DNA of 64,000 bases, from assembly GCA_012861695.1 (NCBI GenBank), contig JAAOOA010000002.1, forward strand, positions 30,320,304-30,384,303. Reading direction: 5' to 3'. This DNA comes from Trematomus loennbergii (lineage: Eukaryota > Chordata > Actinopteri > Perciformes > Nototheniidae). Each line of letters begins with the position of its first letter. The first letter of the stretch is position 1. Shown here piece after piece: positions 25,842 to 38,616 of this stretch. Below the pieces are notes generated by a model, which did no database searches, had not been told where the DNA came from, and worked only from the letters and a program-made list of their open reading frames with translations. A program made the translations under genes and the position numbers.

Positions 25842-28800
25842 TTATAGTAGTCTTACTCACTGTAAAAAAAAAAACATCTTTCAAAGATACATCCTCTCTC
25901 TGTCTCTATCTGACACTTGCACTGCCTGTCTGTTTCAAAATGTAAAATGCATCTGGAAACATTATTGCCCCCTAAACCGAAGCTGCTATTAGCTTACATC
26001 CCTGACAGATGAGAGACAGAACATCCAGTACACATATACTTATACTCCTACAATGCAATATCCAATACCAGCAAATGTAATTATCCTTTTCCCCTAACCC
26101 TCAATACACACATATGTTACAGTGTTTTTCTATCATGCCACACACACATTCTTCACTCAGAATTGTCCACCCTCCAGAGCTGCAGATGAAATAATTGAGA
26201 AAAGAGAGACAGGAAGAGATAGGACTTAAAAATCATATAATGCCAGACTTGAACCAGCCTGCACTTTTGCACTTTTGTCACTTATTAATTTGAGTTCATG
26301 AATGAGCCGGCATTGTGCTGTGAAAATGACTGGAGATTAGCACTGATTAGAGAGGGAAATCAGTTAACATAAGCACCGCCCCCACATCCTCTCAGCATCC
26401 CTCCTAATTAAATGCAGTCATGTGGAGCTGGGGCTTGTCAAGCCTGACTCTCTCATGGGCCTCGGCTCCACTCCTGTAGCCCGCATATCAAATATGTAAA
26501 CCACTTTGGATAGCCGACAGATGGAATTAATTATTTCCTGCCAGTTGACTGATGAGGCCACATGAAAGTTAGTGCGAGCTATTATTTTTGACATTAATGT
26601 TACTGTGTTCTCCTTCTTTACATCAGGCAGGATAAAGGGAAGAATACTGCAAACTGTTGAGAGAAGATGTTATTCTCAGTGTTTTGTCATGTCCTTTAAT
26701 CGTCAACAGAAGGCGTATTTCTAAAATAAATTTGAAGCTTTGCCTTCAAAACTTTGTGAAGAAGTATTAGAATGTAAGTGCAAGAGTTGATTGTTGTGCG
26801 AGATAATGGTATGTGATTTTCAAATAGTTTGCTGATTAGATCACTTCAGAAATCAGGGTTTCTTGTTACAAATTGAGAAAGGAGGAGATATGTTCTCAAA
26901 GTGGACATTCACATCCCATACAAAAAAGAATAATTAAAAATGTCTGTGGTGATGCCGGGGCAGTAGACTGTATTGCCTTGAAGGTAAGAGGTCACTATCA
27001 GTGTCCACCCAGTCTGATGTGGCCTTAGGGAAGACATTTGACTGCTCCACAGGCTTCTGTCCAAAGCTCTGTCTCCTGCCCGCTGCTCTGACCCTGATCC
27101 TCTGACTGTGGAATCATGTCCACATGGATATTTGTCAAAAGTGAATATGCAGAAAAGTTTTTTCTCATGTATGTTTAACACATTTGTTTGATTGCTTTCC
27201 CTAACCTTGAAAGGCTGATTGCAGATGCCATTATAAATGTTCTAGGACACCAGTGCAGCAATCAAAAATGATAAATATCTTTGGCATTTCACGCACCTGC
27301 TCGTTGCATAAAGATGAAATTCTTCATCCTGCCGAACTTAATGTAGAATTAAGTACTAATTCCATATCTAACTAGAAATATAGGAGTTTGCATTTCTAAC
27401 CCACGCACTCTTGAAAAGTCATGCAGCCTCCACTCTGCCATACACTAGCTTTAACGTATTCATTATTGTACTTGCAAGCATACGTTACAGGGCAGTGTGC
27501 CGGCTAATGGAGAAGAAATGATTTTAACATCATGAGAAAAGACGTAAAGGGCCGTCCGTGCACCTATTCCTTCCGAGTCACAAGCCTTGAATTGTACATC
27601 TTGGTCCCTTCGGTTGCATGCCCCATGAATTATGGATGAGGTGTGAAGGATGGAAGAGGAGAGTAAAAGGTGTTGAAGGAGTTATCAGTTGGAAATGGAA
27701 TTGTAGAATAGCTGATGTACACTCAATACAACGCCTTAGCATGGGCTGCTAGTACGTGCACACGGAGAAGTCGGGAAAAAACCTTCACAGACACACAGAC
27801 ACACTTACTGACTTGATACATCTACAGAAAACAGGGTTTTTTCGACCCTCCAGGCACTTCAACGCTTGGCTAGATATATTTTATCACAGTCTCTTGGGCG
27901 CTGTAGAGTAAATAGGAATGGACTAAGGCACCCCAGAAAGTGGAGGCGGAGGAATGCTTTAAGAGATCACCTAACCGTGGCTGAAGGCCTATCTAAAATA
28001 CGTGTAATATGCAGAGTCTGGAGCTTGGTTCATTTGATAGAAACTAGCCCTGAAAGTGTGGTTTCTCCTTCTGTTACCGATGGGTGTACAGAGAGCATGT
28101 CTGACTGTATATTTCACACTGTGGTTATACAGACTTGAGATTGGCTTGATTTGACAGAAGCTTGCCACGAACATGACTTTCCCTCCCTTTGCTGTATTTT
28201 AGATTGCCAGCATGAACCTGTCCTGAACTGGTTGCATCTGTCGATAGTCACATTTCATCTGAATGCTGAAGTACTGCAGCCAGAAATGTGTGGGAGGTTA
28301 TTTTTTCCTCAACACTGTTGCAAATCAATACATTATTTTCTGAATTAACTTTTGCATGTGTTGTTTGTTCATAACTTATTTCAAAATCATTGCAAAATAA
28401 GCGTATTTGACCCTTGAGCTGGTATCAATCTCAGTGAATCTAAATCCATTTTCTTATGTCCCGAATAAATATATGTTCCTAGTGCAGGACGTGTTCTGCA
28501 TCGGCTTCATGCATAAACCATTATTAGCAATCATTAAGTGAATGATGATGCATCTATATGTTATGCTATATTCTTATATATGTGGAACGATGACATGAAT
28601 CAGGATGGGTTGATTAATCTTCTGTTTTACCATGTTTCTGATCAGAGGTCAGTAGTGAAGCTTAACCTGGCACATTGACAATACTAATGATCAGAGTCAT
28701 ATTCATGAGGTCCCTTTTGATTTTAACCTCATCCATGTTATACCTTTGCCCCTGCTCAACTCTTTTGAGAATGTGAGAGAATTACTTAAGTGTACATTTA

Positions 28801-31629
28801 GCCCAGATGGGGAGAAGCTGCTCAGCTGGGCTTTGGCATGCTATACTTACCTCTGGTTTGAAGGTGTCAAGTGCTTTGTGGCCGATGTACCTGATCTGGC
28901 CTGACAATTGTGTGTCTTCCTCTCACTACAAATGACCGTCACACAGACAAAATGTTAAATGCAAAGTAATGTTATATTATCCTATAGATCATGAAACATA
29001 CTCAGAGAAAAACCTAGGGCACTGCTGTAAGGCTGCAGGGAGGGTGGGTAACTTTTTGCTGTGTGTGTGTGTGTGCGCACGTTCAAGCATGTTTTGTATG
29101 GTATATGGTATATGATGTAGTGGTTTGTATTTTGAACTGTGTCTTCAAACTATGTTCCCTCTTGTGGCTATAATTGTTTAAATTGGATTGTTTTGTCCTG
29201 CTCATGTTTTCAAGTGTGTGTAGGTGTGTGCTGTTTGTCAGAGAGCAAAGGTTTGCTAGCAAGCGCACATGTGGAGGAAGTAATTAGCAAACCAATGAAT
29301 TCCCTCGCTTGGGTCCTGATTTCGTTGTAAGCATATTAAATGTTTTACTAAAGAAATCAGGAAATTGTAAATGTTTGCATGTATACCCTGTGTGCCGATA
29401 TGGAATATTTCCACCTCTCCGACTGAGGAAATTATATAGGAGACCCTGTAGGGGACCTACTGGTCCAATGGCTGTTACAGTACTTAATCAATACAACACT
29501 CACATGCTCGCAGAAGAGGATGCTCAATGCTAAGAGGATATTTGTATTCACAATGGAGCCAGGATGTGACTATTTCTTTGACAAATCTAATATTTTCCAT
29601 TCATAATCATCTGACATCTACTTTGACAACATTGAATTACAACTTTATATGTGGTGGGACTATGAGTTTATTTGTGCATGCCACATTTGTCATGTTTAAT
29701 TTAGTCTCATTAACATTGATCTTCACATTTCTACTTTTGCAAAATGCCTTAACAAATGGTGTCATATACTCAGCTTCACTTAAGGGGCCTGTTTTCTGAG
29801 CAAGGCAATCTAGTTCATTGTCATGTGCAAACATAAGCAAACAAAAACCTACTTTAAATTGTGTTAACATAAATGTATGCATGTAAAAGGAGAACAGAGG
29901 AGCAAGAGCACATCTCGGTGAGCAAATCAGACATTGTTCCTTTGACACAGGCTATTTGTGTTCCACTTCAAAATCAGTGATCTGCTTGAGCATGTTTAAT
30001 AAATCGTTGACACAAAGCATAACATCTGCAACATTTTAAAGCAAATTATAGTTAGTATACATTCAAATGTTCAAGCTTCATGGTTGATTAAAGTATGTGA
30101 TTTGGAAAATTACACTAATTAGAGCTAAATAATCACATCTTGATTTCATTATACCCATATGTGTCAACTTCATTCTTAAATTGCATGGACTTTCCTCTGT
30201 ATGTGTTCAGTGTAATGAGTGATGAAGGCCTGGCTGAGTAAAGCTGCAGCAAATAGTTTAAGCGTTCTCCGGCAACACACTTCAGCGCATATGATGTAAG
30301 ATAAAGCACTGCGCAGTACTGATAAAAAACCTCTGGTATGACTTTGCTGGTTGCCTCAGCGGCATATTTTACCTGTGAGATAAGTGTCCGCATGTTTAAA
30401 GTATTACAAAGTCAGCAAAATAAGACCGACCATCTGTGATAGCCCACATAATCATACACACTTGCTTGCACACACATTGTTCTCACGCACACACAGAGAC
30501 CGCAGCAGTAACCCCTCATATACACAAACAGGCAAATAATGTAATCCTCCCACAGCATCCACCCTTGATAAATGCACCCATTCCACAGTGTAATTTAGTG
30601 TGGGTTCATCTTCTTGTGCGTCATTGCAAAGTGAAGTGTTTGATTGAGAATGAGTAAAGCTTAGGTATGTGCCGTTTTGGCCCCACTTCACCCAGCGGCC
30701 TGTGAAATAGACTGTATTTTAAATCATTTCCAGCCACCTGATATGAAGGAAATGACACCTATGCCTCAAGTCTTGGCGCCATCTCGTTTGCTCACTGAAA
30801 CATAAACACCTGAAAAATGTTCATAGGATTCCTTATTTCATGCATTCCTCACCAAATGTCACTTTAACGCTCACATGGCTCAGTGGTTATGATCATTTGC
30901 AGCAAACAGTGACGTGGTGGAGCGTGTGAGAGAGACCCAAAGGGAGATGGAGAGAGGCACAGTGAGGAAGTCTCTGCGTTTGTTGATGACCTGATTGATT
31001 TTTTAAATTATCTTGACTTTGTGGGTTTATTCCTGAAAGGCTTGGATTTTGATTTGCTCAAGAACAGCCCTGGCAGTAAATAGTCAGATGATTGGGCATC
31101 ATGGGAAAGGGGGGGGTAAATAGCCTTGGTTAAGAAGAAAAAAATATATATTTACAGATGACATCTTTAGTTCCTTTAGGTACTTTCTATGCGAAATGTG
31201 TATATTGAAGTTACAAACCCACAGACAATCATTACCCAATTCTAAAGTTTATAATTCTAAAGAACATTTAGCACCTACAGCTTGTATTTAGGGTTTTAAG
31301 TCCCATAACTTCACTGTTTTGGTTCAAACTGCTCTTATTAACCCTGTTCTAGGAGCAGCTCTTATAAATCCACTGTACAGTGAATTTGTGTGAATAGTTT
31401 CTAATTAAAATGTAGTGTTTATACAAAGATGTTTTCTGTTGGATTTGGTTGGAATCCAAACAGAACTAAGAGGAGAGCGATATCTTACATTTACCAGATG
31501 GCCAGAAATAAAACTCCAAATAAACACTTCGTTTGCCTGCTAGATTTCATGAATAGGAAACTGTTTGTAAAATGTGAGTTCATCTATCATTTAAAACAAT
31601 TGTACACATGGTGCTGTGCAGTAAGTGAG
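25842..31629. other. Non-coding sequence with a possible conserved block
   Basis: No gene is supported; the 90-codon frame at 27866-28138 has no known domain. The block at about 26290-26620 is dense in homeodomain-like cores (TAATTA, AATTAATTATT), low in simple repeats and has no repeat-family hallmarks. It is a reasonable candidate conserved non-coding element, by inference only. A run of eight G is at 31109-31116. Confidence 0.4.
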
Positions 31630-31682
31630 GCAAGTTACATCAATACGTATAAGCATATACTATACTTACTGATGTAACTTGC
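31630..31682. other. Near-perfect 22-bp-arm hairpin
   Basis: Arms at 31630-31651 and 31661-31682 are reverse complements at 20 of 22 positions (GCAAGTTACATCA then R-TA-M-GTATA), with a 9-nt loop. Pairing can extend a few bases outward through a G-T wobble and A-T and G-C pairs at 31627-31629 with 31683-31685. It could be a small foldback element, a replication-generated palindrome or a non-coding RNA hairpin; nothing in the flanks decides. Confidence 0.8.
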
Positions 31683-32494
31683 TTCTTTGTCAGGTAGCAG
31701 CGACAGAGGATCATCGTCTGATTTGGGAAAACATTTGCTCTTTGCTCACCAAGAGGTCGGGCGCCCTTACCCTTCTAACATAGATTGTATGGGTGAAAAC
31801 AGAAAGTTGTGTTTCTAGGATTGCAATGGAGGGTATCAATTCCGTCGAGTGACACTCTCTCTTCATAGAAACAAAACAGCAACAGAGCCATTTCACCGCT
31901 TTTCATGTGAATGCATCTCAAGACAGGCCTGAGAGGTGCTTGCTGTCTCTAATTCAGTCCCTTTGAATTCAGTACGTTTTTCTAGTCGGCGGTCAAAACA
32001 TTGAGATCAACATCAATGAACATATCTAATTTATATTTTAAAGGATTGAGTTCATCTAGAATTCAGGCCTTGAATCATCGTAAATGCAGGTCACGTGAAA
32101 TCTATTAGCTCTAGTCAACAACTCTATTTAACTCAGAGTGGCTGAGAGAAAGGAACTCAAAAGTCAAAATACACGTACAGTGATGGGCCATATGCTGATA
32201 CTACATGCCATGTTGGAACACAAATACTTTTCTATTTTGAAAGACACACCCTTTGTACATCAGAGTATGTACAGTAAGTAGATTGCCCCCCAGGGGATGA
32301 TGTTGCTCTGAATACAAAATATAGCCATGTCTTGCGATTGGTGGAGCACACACAGTAAAAGCTCATTAAACTAGTACACTGGGAGACAGATGGAAGTCTG
32401 CTTGTCTGCTCCTCTCTTCTAATGAGGTTGTCCGTGGGAAACTTAGTGACTGATTTCTATTAGGGAACGGGGTTTTAAAGCAAAAGAGAGGGAA
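31683..32494. other. Non-coding sequence
   Basis: No gene or repeat recognised. It ends in purine-rich sequence leading into the poly-G run. Confidence 0.45.
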
Positions 32495-32511
32495 GGGGGG
32501 GGGGGGGGGGG
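32495..32511. repeat. Poly-G run (17 G)
   Basis: Seventeen consecutive G follow GAGAGGGAA. The run has G-quadruplex potential on the plus strand and is prone to sequencing-length error. Confidence 0.95.
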
Positions 32512-32794
32512 ATTGGCTGTGTTTGTGGTTTTATGGTCTATTTCCACAGTTAGACTTCCATTCCTCCAGGGAGAGACACAGTGCATATGCCAATGACTTA
32601 TGAATACTTATAAAACATATTATTCCATTCCTTGGTTATGTAGAGAAACTTTCTTTGTCACATTTCTGATGAGTTAGAGCAGAATGTAATCTTTATCCTT
32701 GTGCACAGGACACAATAGGGTGTCCTTAAAATCTCTATTGTCATAGACAGCGAGCAAAAGGTAACGTTTCTTTTCCCCATCCTGAGCAATATGA

Positions 32795-32826
32795 GTTGCC
32801 ATGACATGCCACATTGCCATGGCAAC
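32795..32826. promoter_or_regulatory. Pair of RFX-like X-box motifs
   Basis: GTTGCCATGAC at 32795-32805 is a half-site. ATTGCCATGGCAAC at 32813-32826 matches the palindromic RFX consensus GTTNCCATGGNAAC at all but the first base. The two sites are 7 bp apart in otherwise unremarkable non-coding DNA. RFX proteins bind such palindromes as dimers; occupancy here is only inferred from the match. Confidence 0.5.
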
Positions 32827-34534
32827 AAACCAAGTGATTGCCATTCATGCACAGGAATAATTTAATGCCAGAGTGTTGTTGGCGTCTGACCTCTTAATAT
32901 TGTTATGAATAGCTATCCACAGGAGCTTGATACATACCTGTATCCTGCACAATACCCAGAGAACACTTATAACATGTTCTTCTTTGCAAGTATGACAAGT
33001 GCAAATTAAAAAATCAAAATCAAATAACACAAGTAGCTCTTGAATATTCCCACTCGCAGAATGTTGTATATTAAATACAATATACTGCTATATGCCTGCA
33101 TTTTCATCGAGTTATTCCTCGAGTGTCCTGCTGCTTGATACTGAACACAGCGATGGACATCCCTCTCTCTCTCTGCCACCTGCAAGGTTCTTATTAATGT
33201 AAATGTGAGGGCATCATTTATTAAGACATACCCTCATGAATAATAAGCTCATCTAAGGTTTTCATCCCTGAGACATAACATGTTCATTTGATGTGTGTTA
33301 TTAGACACAGATCAGACCTTCAGTCAAGGCTCACTTAAGGATGATATATAATATATGGTTCAAACATTTAGGTCACACATATTTCTTCCTTCTTCCATAT
33401 CAATCAATAGTCGGAGAAGATTGAATATCTCAGGACATGCCAGCTAAATTACATAAGACTCAAAACATTGAAAACAGATCAATTCCAAGCATTTGCTTTT
33501 CTTTTCATTTGCTGGAATTTGAAAGCAGCATTCACACGACAGGAAGAAATGACTCACGCCGAGGTTATCATTTACCGTGTACATTTTGTGTACACTCCCC
33601 ATCCCAATGCTACACTCCCTGTTGAGAAAGTGATATTTAAATGAAGAAAAGAAGCTGCTTCTACTGCTTCCACCATCTGGCAAGATTATCATCAGCACAG
33701 CTTTGCTCCCGGAGAGCCATTACAGGAAGATGAAGTAAGATGTGTGAAGTATGAATTGTGAAAGTCACTCCAGTACCATATGGAGGCAGCCTAAAGGATG
33801 TGAAGAGAAAAGTCCTGATAGCCTCTCTGACATTAACTTTATAAACACCCATCAGCCTTTACTTAACTGTCTTCCCAAAGTTAAGTAAGTTCTCCCTGAA
33901 AAAATATGGTCATATCTTTGTTCTGCCTTCATGTTAAACATGTTCACTATTTTAAGGCAGAGACCCTCTGAAATGAGCTGCCACGGGGATCTACAGTCTG
34001 CCAGAGAGACCAGGCAAGTGCCTCTTAGGAGATGGATTGTTTCCATTAAGTTTTCACAATGAACAGAATGGAAACAAATTGCAGCCAATATTGCTAGTTG
34101 AAGTGAAATGGATGTTTCACTAAATGTGAAGTGTTTCTCTCTTCTGCATGTTCTGTGCTGTTACGTGAATCTCAAATCTTCTTAATTACTCTTTGCTGTT
34201 TTTTTTGGCTATTGGTGGTCGTAAAAAGAAATAAGCTACAGGGACAAACATTAATCAGGCTGATTTTCACTACCACTTAAATGCAATAGGAACATACTCT
34301 TTATACAAATCAATTGGATGATTTAAGTGTGATAACCAAAACATAAAGTAAAATATAATTAAGAAAATAAATGTACCGGTATGTATTTCTGTACTATTTT
34401 GTTATGCACTGTGGGATGTATCCATTGTGTAATCTTCGTATTGAAGTATTGAAGATACCTTGCGTACCTGTAATCTGTCAGAATTTGCCGATCCTTTAAT
34501 ACACTTCCAAATGATTGTGTTTAAGGAAATCTCT
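32827..34534. other. Non-coding sequence
   Basis: No gene support. The short frames at 33437-34088 on both strands lack recognisable domains. Confidence 0.45.
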
Positions 34535-34537
34535 TAA

Positions 34538-34763
34538 GCCCTATTCGGACAGGATTAATTTTTTGAGGGAAGTCTGGTAAATGTAACCTGTTCAGTGATT
34601 TGAATCCCATTCTGACCATGATTGCCGCACCAAGTAAAAATGACATCCGCAATAACATACTAATTCTCAGTGAACTTAATGGTCCTCCTGTAATTTAAAT
34701 TGTCCCCAGAGTTACATCATTCTATTTGAAAATGGTTCTCTGAGCCTTATTCTCCGGAATAGC
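34538..34763. mobile_element. Degraded short TIR element (MITE-like)
   Basis: TTAA at 34534-34537 and 34764-34767 bracket about 226 bp. The left end reads TAAGCCCTATTCGGACAGG; the reverse complement of the right end reads TAAGCTATTCCGGAG, which aligns with two small gaps. The left terminus recalls fish MITEs beginning with a GCCCTATTC-type sequence. The target site could be TAA/TTA (Harbinger-like) or TTAA (piggyBac-like). The copy is old and has no coding capacity. Confidence 0.5.
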
Positions 34764-34767
34764 TTAA

Positions 34768-36067
34768 TTATATATATATAATAATCAGTTTAGTGTGAAA
34801 TGTGACTTTGAAAGGAAAGTGGCAGAAAAATCTGGAAATATTCACATTTAGTGTGGCGCAAGGAGTTAAATTACAGAGGACACAGTGAATGTTCTATTCC
34901 CCAAATCCTGCTGTTGTGTTAATCCTACCAGAATGGGGTTTAAAAACCCTTTTAAGCTGTATTTGGCAGTGTATCCTTTAAATCTGTTGACCGTCAATCT
35001 TCTGACGCACAGTCACTATCGTAGACTGTATTCAAGAATTGGACATATAGTAATGTTACAGTTATATTTGATCAAATAAAAGCAACCGTTGAGGGGTTGT
35101 CATGGACAATACTGTGAAACCCCTTTATATGTGTCAAGGCAAACCAACCCGTTCAGTAAAGTACATTCAAGAAGCTAGTAATTTTACCACATGTTGTTAA
35201 TGTAATTATGGCACAATAAATGCATAAATAAAACACATTGCACCGTGTGTTGCATTTTATTTTATTGTTTTCTTTAATTTGTTTTAATTAAGGCATTTTT
35301 ATATTCTTCATATAGTACCGATCTAATTACTTTCAAATAAGTCTGGCTATAGTTCTTAATGTGTTAGTGTGTTGACATTTGCAGGTCACATGCATCTCTT
35401 TTTATCTTCTTTCTGACAATCATTCATGATTTCAATGTTGCAAATATGCCATCCTGAAGGAAATGCCCCTGAATGTCACTTTCCATGCCAACACTGGGTT
35501 AAAATAGTTGGACATGTACTCGTTCTCCAATGTTCTGGAGATGAGCTTCGATGACACTCCGACCGAGAGCTGGCACCAAAACTGACCATCATTTCAAATC
35601 CCTATACACAGGGAGCTTGCAGAGATTTAATTTGCTGGGCACGAGCTGTGCAGGTGTCACAGAAAAAAGAAAGTGCTATTTTCACACATGCCAAGCTGGT
35701 GCAATTGTATTCTGTTTTTAAGGTCTTGCCGTCAAAATGCCAGTTAGGGCGAGGTGAACCCAGGATGCTTGTGTCGCAAATAACAACCAGTATCTGGTTC
35801 ACAATGAAGCTGCTGCTTTTGTGAACCGTAAAGCTGTGGCTGTTCAAATGGAACTGCTCGGGCAGGTATGACCCTTTTTAAAGAGATAAAAACAGGGTTC
35901 TCGGACCAACATACACTCACACACCCAAGGATCGGTGCATGTATACAAGTAAAGAAGTATCCACTAGCACAGGTCCACTTGTGACTGCTGGTCTTCTCTT
36001 TGACAGTGTCACACTGGCAGCCAGAGGTTATTATAGCTGACTGCCTGCCCGGGATGCCTGGGCCCAT

Positions 36068-36068
<1 letters not shown>
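34768..36068. other. AT-rich non-coding sequence
   Basis: It begins with a TATATATATA stretch and holds no gene I can support. 35210-35290 is T-rich (TTTTATTTTATTG). Confidence 0.45.
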
Positions 36069-36154
<86 letters not shown>

Positions 36155-36159
36155 ACACA
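36069..36159. repeat. (AC)n microsatellite
   Basis: Pure AC runs from 36069 to 36149, then a T interruption and four more AC units. The Val-Cys and His-Thr frames across it are artefacts. Confidence 0.97.
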
Positions 36160-36344
36160 TTCAGGGGGTGTTTTTGCACCACAGGAAAACATGGTGTTCC
36201 ATCTTTCTCTGACACCAGCCTTTCCACCCCTTCCTCCCCCTACTCCCTCTGTCCTGCTGCTTTCAGCACATCAACACCTTCCTCCCAGCATCCCTCTCCG
36301 GCCACCCATCGCCTGAAGTGACATCTGCCATTGAGCTGCGTGTC

Positions 36345-36505
36345 AACGACCGGTTAGTCGGTCAGTCAATTCAGCATATCCGTCAGTTAATCTGTCGGTC
36401 AGAAGCGAGTCTGCTTGCTTTCCAGTTGGACGGTCTTCCCATCAGTCAATCAAACAGACAGCTTGTCATTGAGGCCCCCTGTCAGTCAAACATGCAAACA
36501 GTCAG
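36345..36505. repeat. Diffuse GTCAGTCA-type degenerate repeat
   Basis: The octamer GTCAGTCA and close variants (GTCGGTCAG, GTCAGTTAATC, ATCAGTCAATC, GTCAGTCAAAC, CAGTCAGC) recur about nine times in 160 bp. Spacing is irregular, so this is not a clean tandem array. Confidence 0.6.
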
Positions 36506-37369
36506 CTGTATGTCTTTGACCATTGCAGCACTGCGCCATCACTTTCAATTCTGATTACAGTAATTATTATCATGTAGGAAGTCCGTTTTATAGACTTTAA
36601 CAGTTTACAATCTGTCAGTTATTGATAATTGGTACTGATTATTTCATAGTGGCAGTCAAAAATACTGTCATCACAGCAAAGATGGCAACCAGACAGCAAC
36701 TTTTGGGTAAAAAAAGCTGTTGGCATTACAGTATCTAAATGTACAATGTTACTGAATGAGGCATAGCACAATGCATGGCTTAGTGGTATGACACCATTAG
36801 TTTGAGTAAAATATCACTGTTTTGGTATATCTACAGATAAAAACCAATACACACAGAAAGACGGACACTCAAATGCACTCAAGATAATGAGGCAGAAAGG
36901 GACAAGCACAGTATTCATTCATTAGCGAAGAAAATCTATATTGATGTTCTTTGGATTGGTGTGTGTATGTGAGGTGATTCATAATTGTTCCAGCATATCA
37001 AAACTGCTAGAAACGTGTACGTTCAATTGAACACATATTCTCACACTCTGATGCATTAGTGTTCAACAAACGCCCACACTTACCTGTTGCATTTTCACAT
37101 TTAAATTAGCCTGAGGGAAGATGGCTGACCCTGTCGGAGCCACATCTGTCAGCACAGTAAATAGGCTCAGGATTAGCACCAGTTGGGACTTTCTCCAAAC
37201 AGCATCTGATTTGCAGTTATAATTAGGTTGAAGCTGTTTTGATTCTATCCTCACTGCAAACAAATTATGAGGGAAGGACAGACGGAAATAAGGGAGCAAC
37301 ACTGACATACTGGCACCTTGAAGTACTTATGCATTTGTTACATTCACAGGCACCTGTTGCCCCCTACAA

Positions 37370-37375
37370 AACACA

Positions 37376-37410
<35 letters not shown>

Positions 37411-37456
37411 ACACACACACACAACACACACACACACACACACCACACACACATAC
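37370..37456. repeat. Interrupted (AC)n microsatellite
   Basis: AC repeats broken by ACC and AACA units, ending in ACATACAAAACC. Confidence 0.95.
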
Positions 37457-38309
37457 AAAACCATCTATAATAACTTGATTATGTTCTGCCACAGTAATTA
37501 CATAGTTTTTTCTGCTGAATTACGTCCGATTTAAAAAAGGTTGTGACAAAACACAGCAGATTAATTACCAGTGTAAATTGTGGATTTTCGCACCCGGAAG
37601 AAACAACATATTTGAGCTCAAACAGTGATAATGCACTCTTGCTGATGCAAAATTAAAGGATGCATGACCTCTAACAGGTTTAGAAGAAACTTGAATTTAC
37701 CTTGTGGAGTTTGACTGTGAGCATGTGTTAGTGGCTGGGGGATTAAATGTGCCCGTGAATTCTTCAAATTAATTATGGAGGATGGACACATTTTTGTTTC
37801 CTCCCCAGATCCCTGCCTCTTTCCCACTACAATGTGTCTGACTCATCACTTTTTGTTGTCAATTGTTTGAAGAAAATTCTGATGATGTATCCTCATGCTG
37901 GGCATAAGAGGTATATTAAAACTATAAATGGCTTTTATTAAAGGTTAACATGTGAAATAAAAAAAAAAGGTTATTGTTGTCTTTTTTTATTGTAATAAGT
38001 AGCATTTACAAGTATACAAGACAAATAACAAAATGTACATGGAGACAAAAAAAGAAAACAAAAACAGTGTGTGTGTGTGCGTGTGTCTGGGGGATTGGAC
38101 AAAAAGAGAGTAATAAATGACAAAATTATAATTGAAATGAGTAATAATATAATAGTCATATATTGTTGTCTTTTTAATGTTAAGGTCAAGTTTTGGTTTG
38201 TGTGGCAGGTAGTATGGCAAGTGTTTGTATGCCTTTTTTTGTTTTAGGTATACTGTATGTGTTTGATTATTTTGTGTTTTTGTTTGAACTACTGCAAGCA
38301 GAGTAAACC
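37457..38309. other. Non-coding sequence
   Basis: No gene. There is a poly-A/poly-T rich stretch at 37955-37990 and a short GT run at 38066-38086. Confidence 0.45.
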
Positions 38310-38477
38310 TTTCAAAACAAACATGAGAGTTAATCGATCTGTTGTGTCAGACATAATTGGACCACATTGACACAGATGAACAAATAAATTAAAATGCTAC
38401 TTTTATCCAACAGCAGCAGCACTTAAAAATAAGTATGTCATAAGTGACCGCTCTCCTTCTGCACTTTAGTTATTACA

Positions 38478-38616
38478 GTCAAGTCAAGTCAAGTCAAGTC
38501 AATGTTATTCTTCATACAACCGGATATCAGAAATCACAATATCGCTTCAAGGGGCTTTAAAATCGGTTTAGCATATGACACCCTCTGTCCTTGGACTTCA
38601 GATTCAGATAAGAAAA
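38478..38616 (-). mobile_element. L2-clade LINE 3' UTR fragment (in duplication copy 1)
   Basis: A TCAAG pentamer run (38479-38501 on the plus strand) is the 3' tail of a minus-strand L2 element. Inward lie AATGTTATTC, CACAATATCGCTTCAAGGGG and GACACCCTCTGTCCTTGGAC, matching the conserved L2 3' UTR also seen at 54992-55290. Only about 140 bp survives. A decayed counterpart sits at the equivalent place in duplication copy 2 (41394), so this insertion predates the duplication. Confidence 0.8.
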
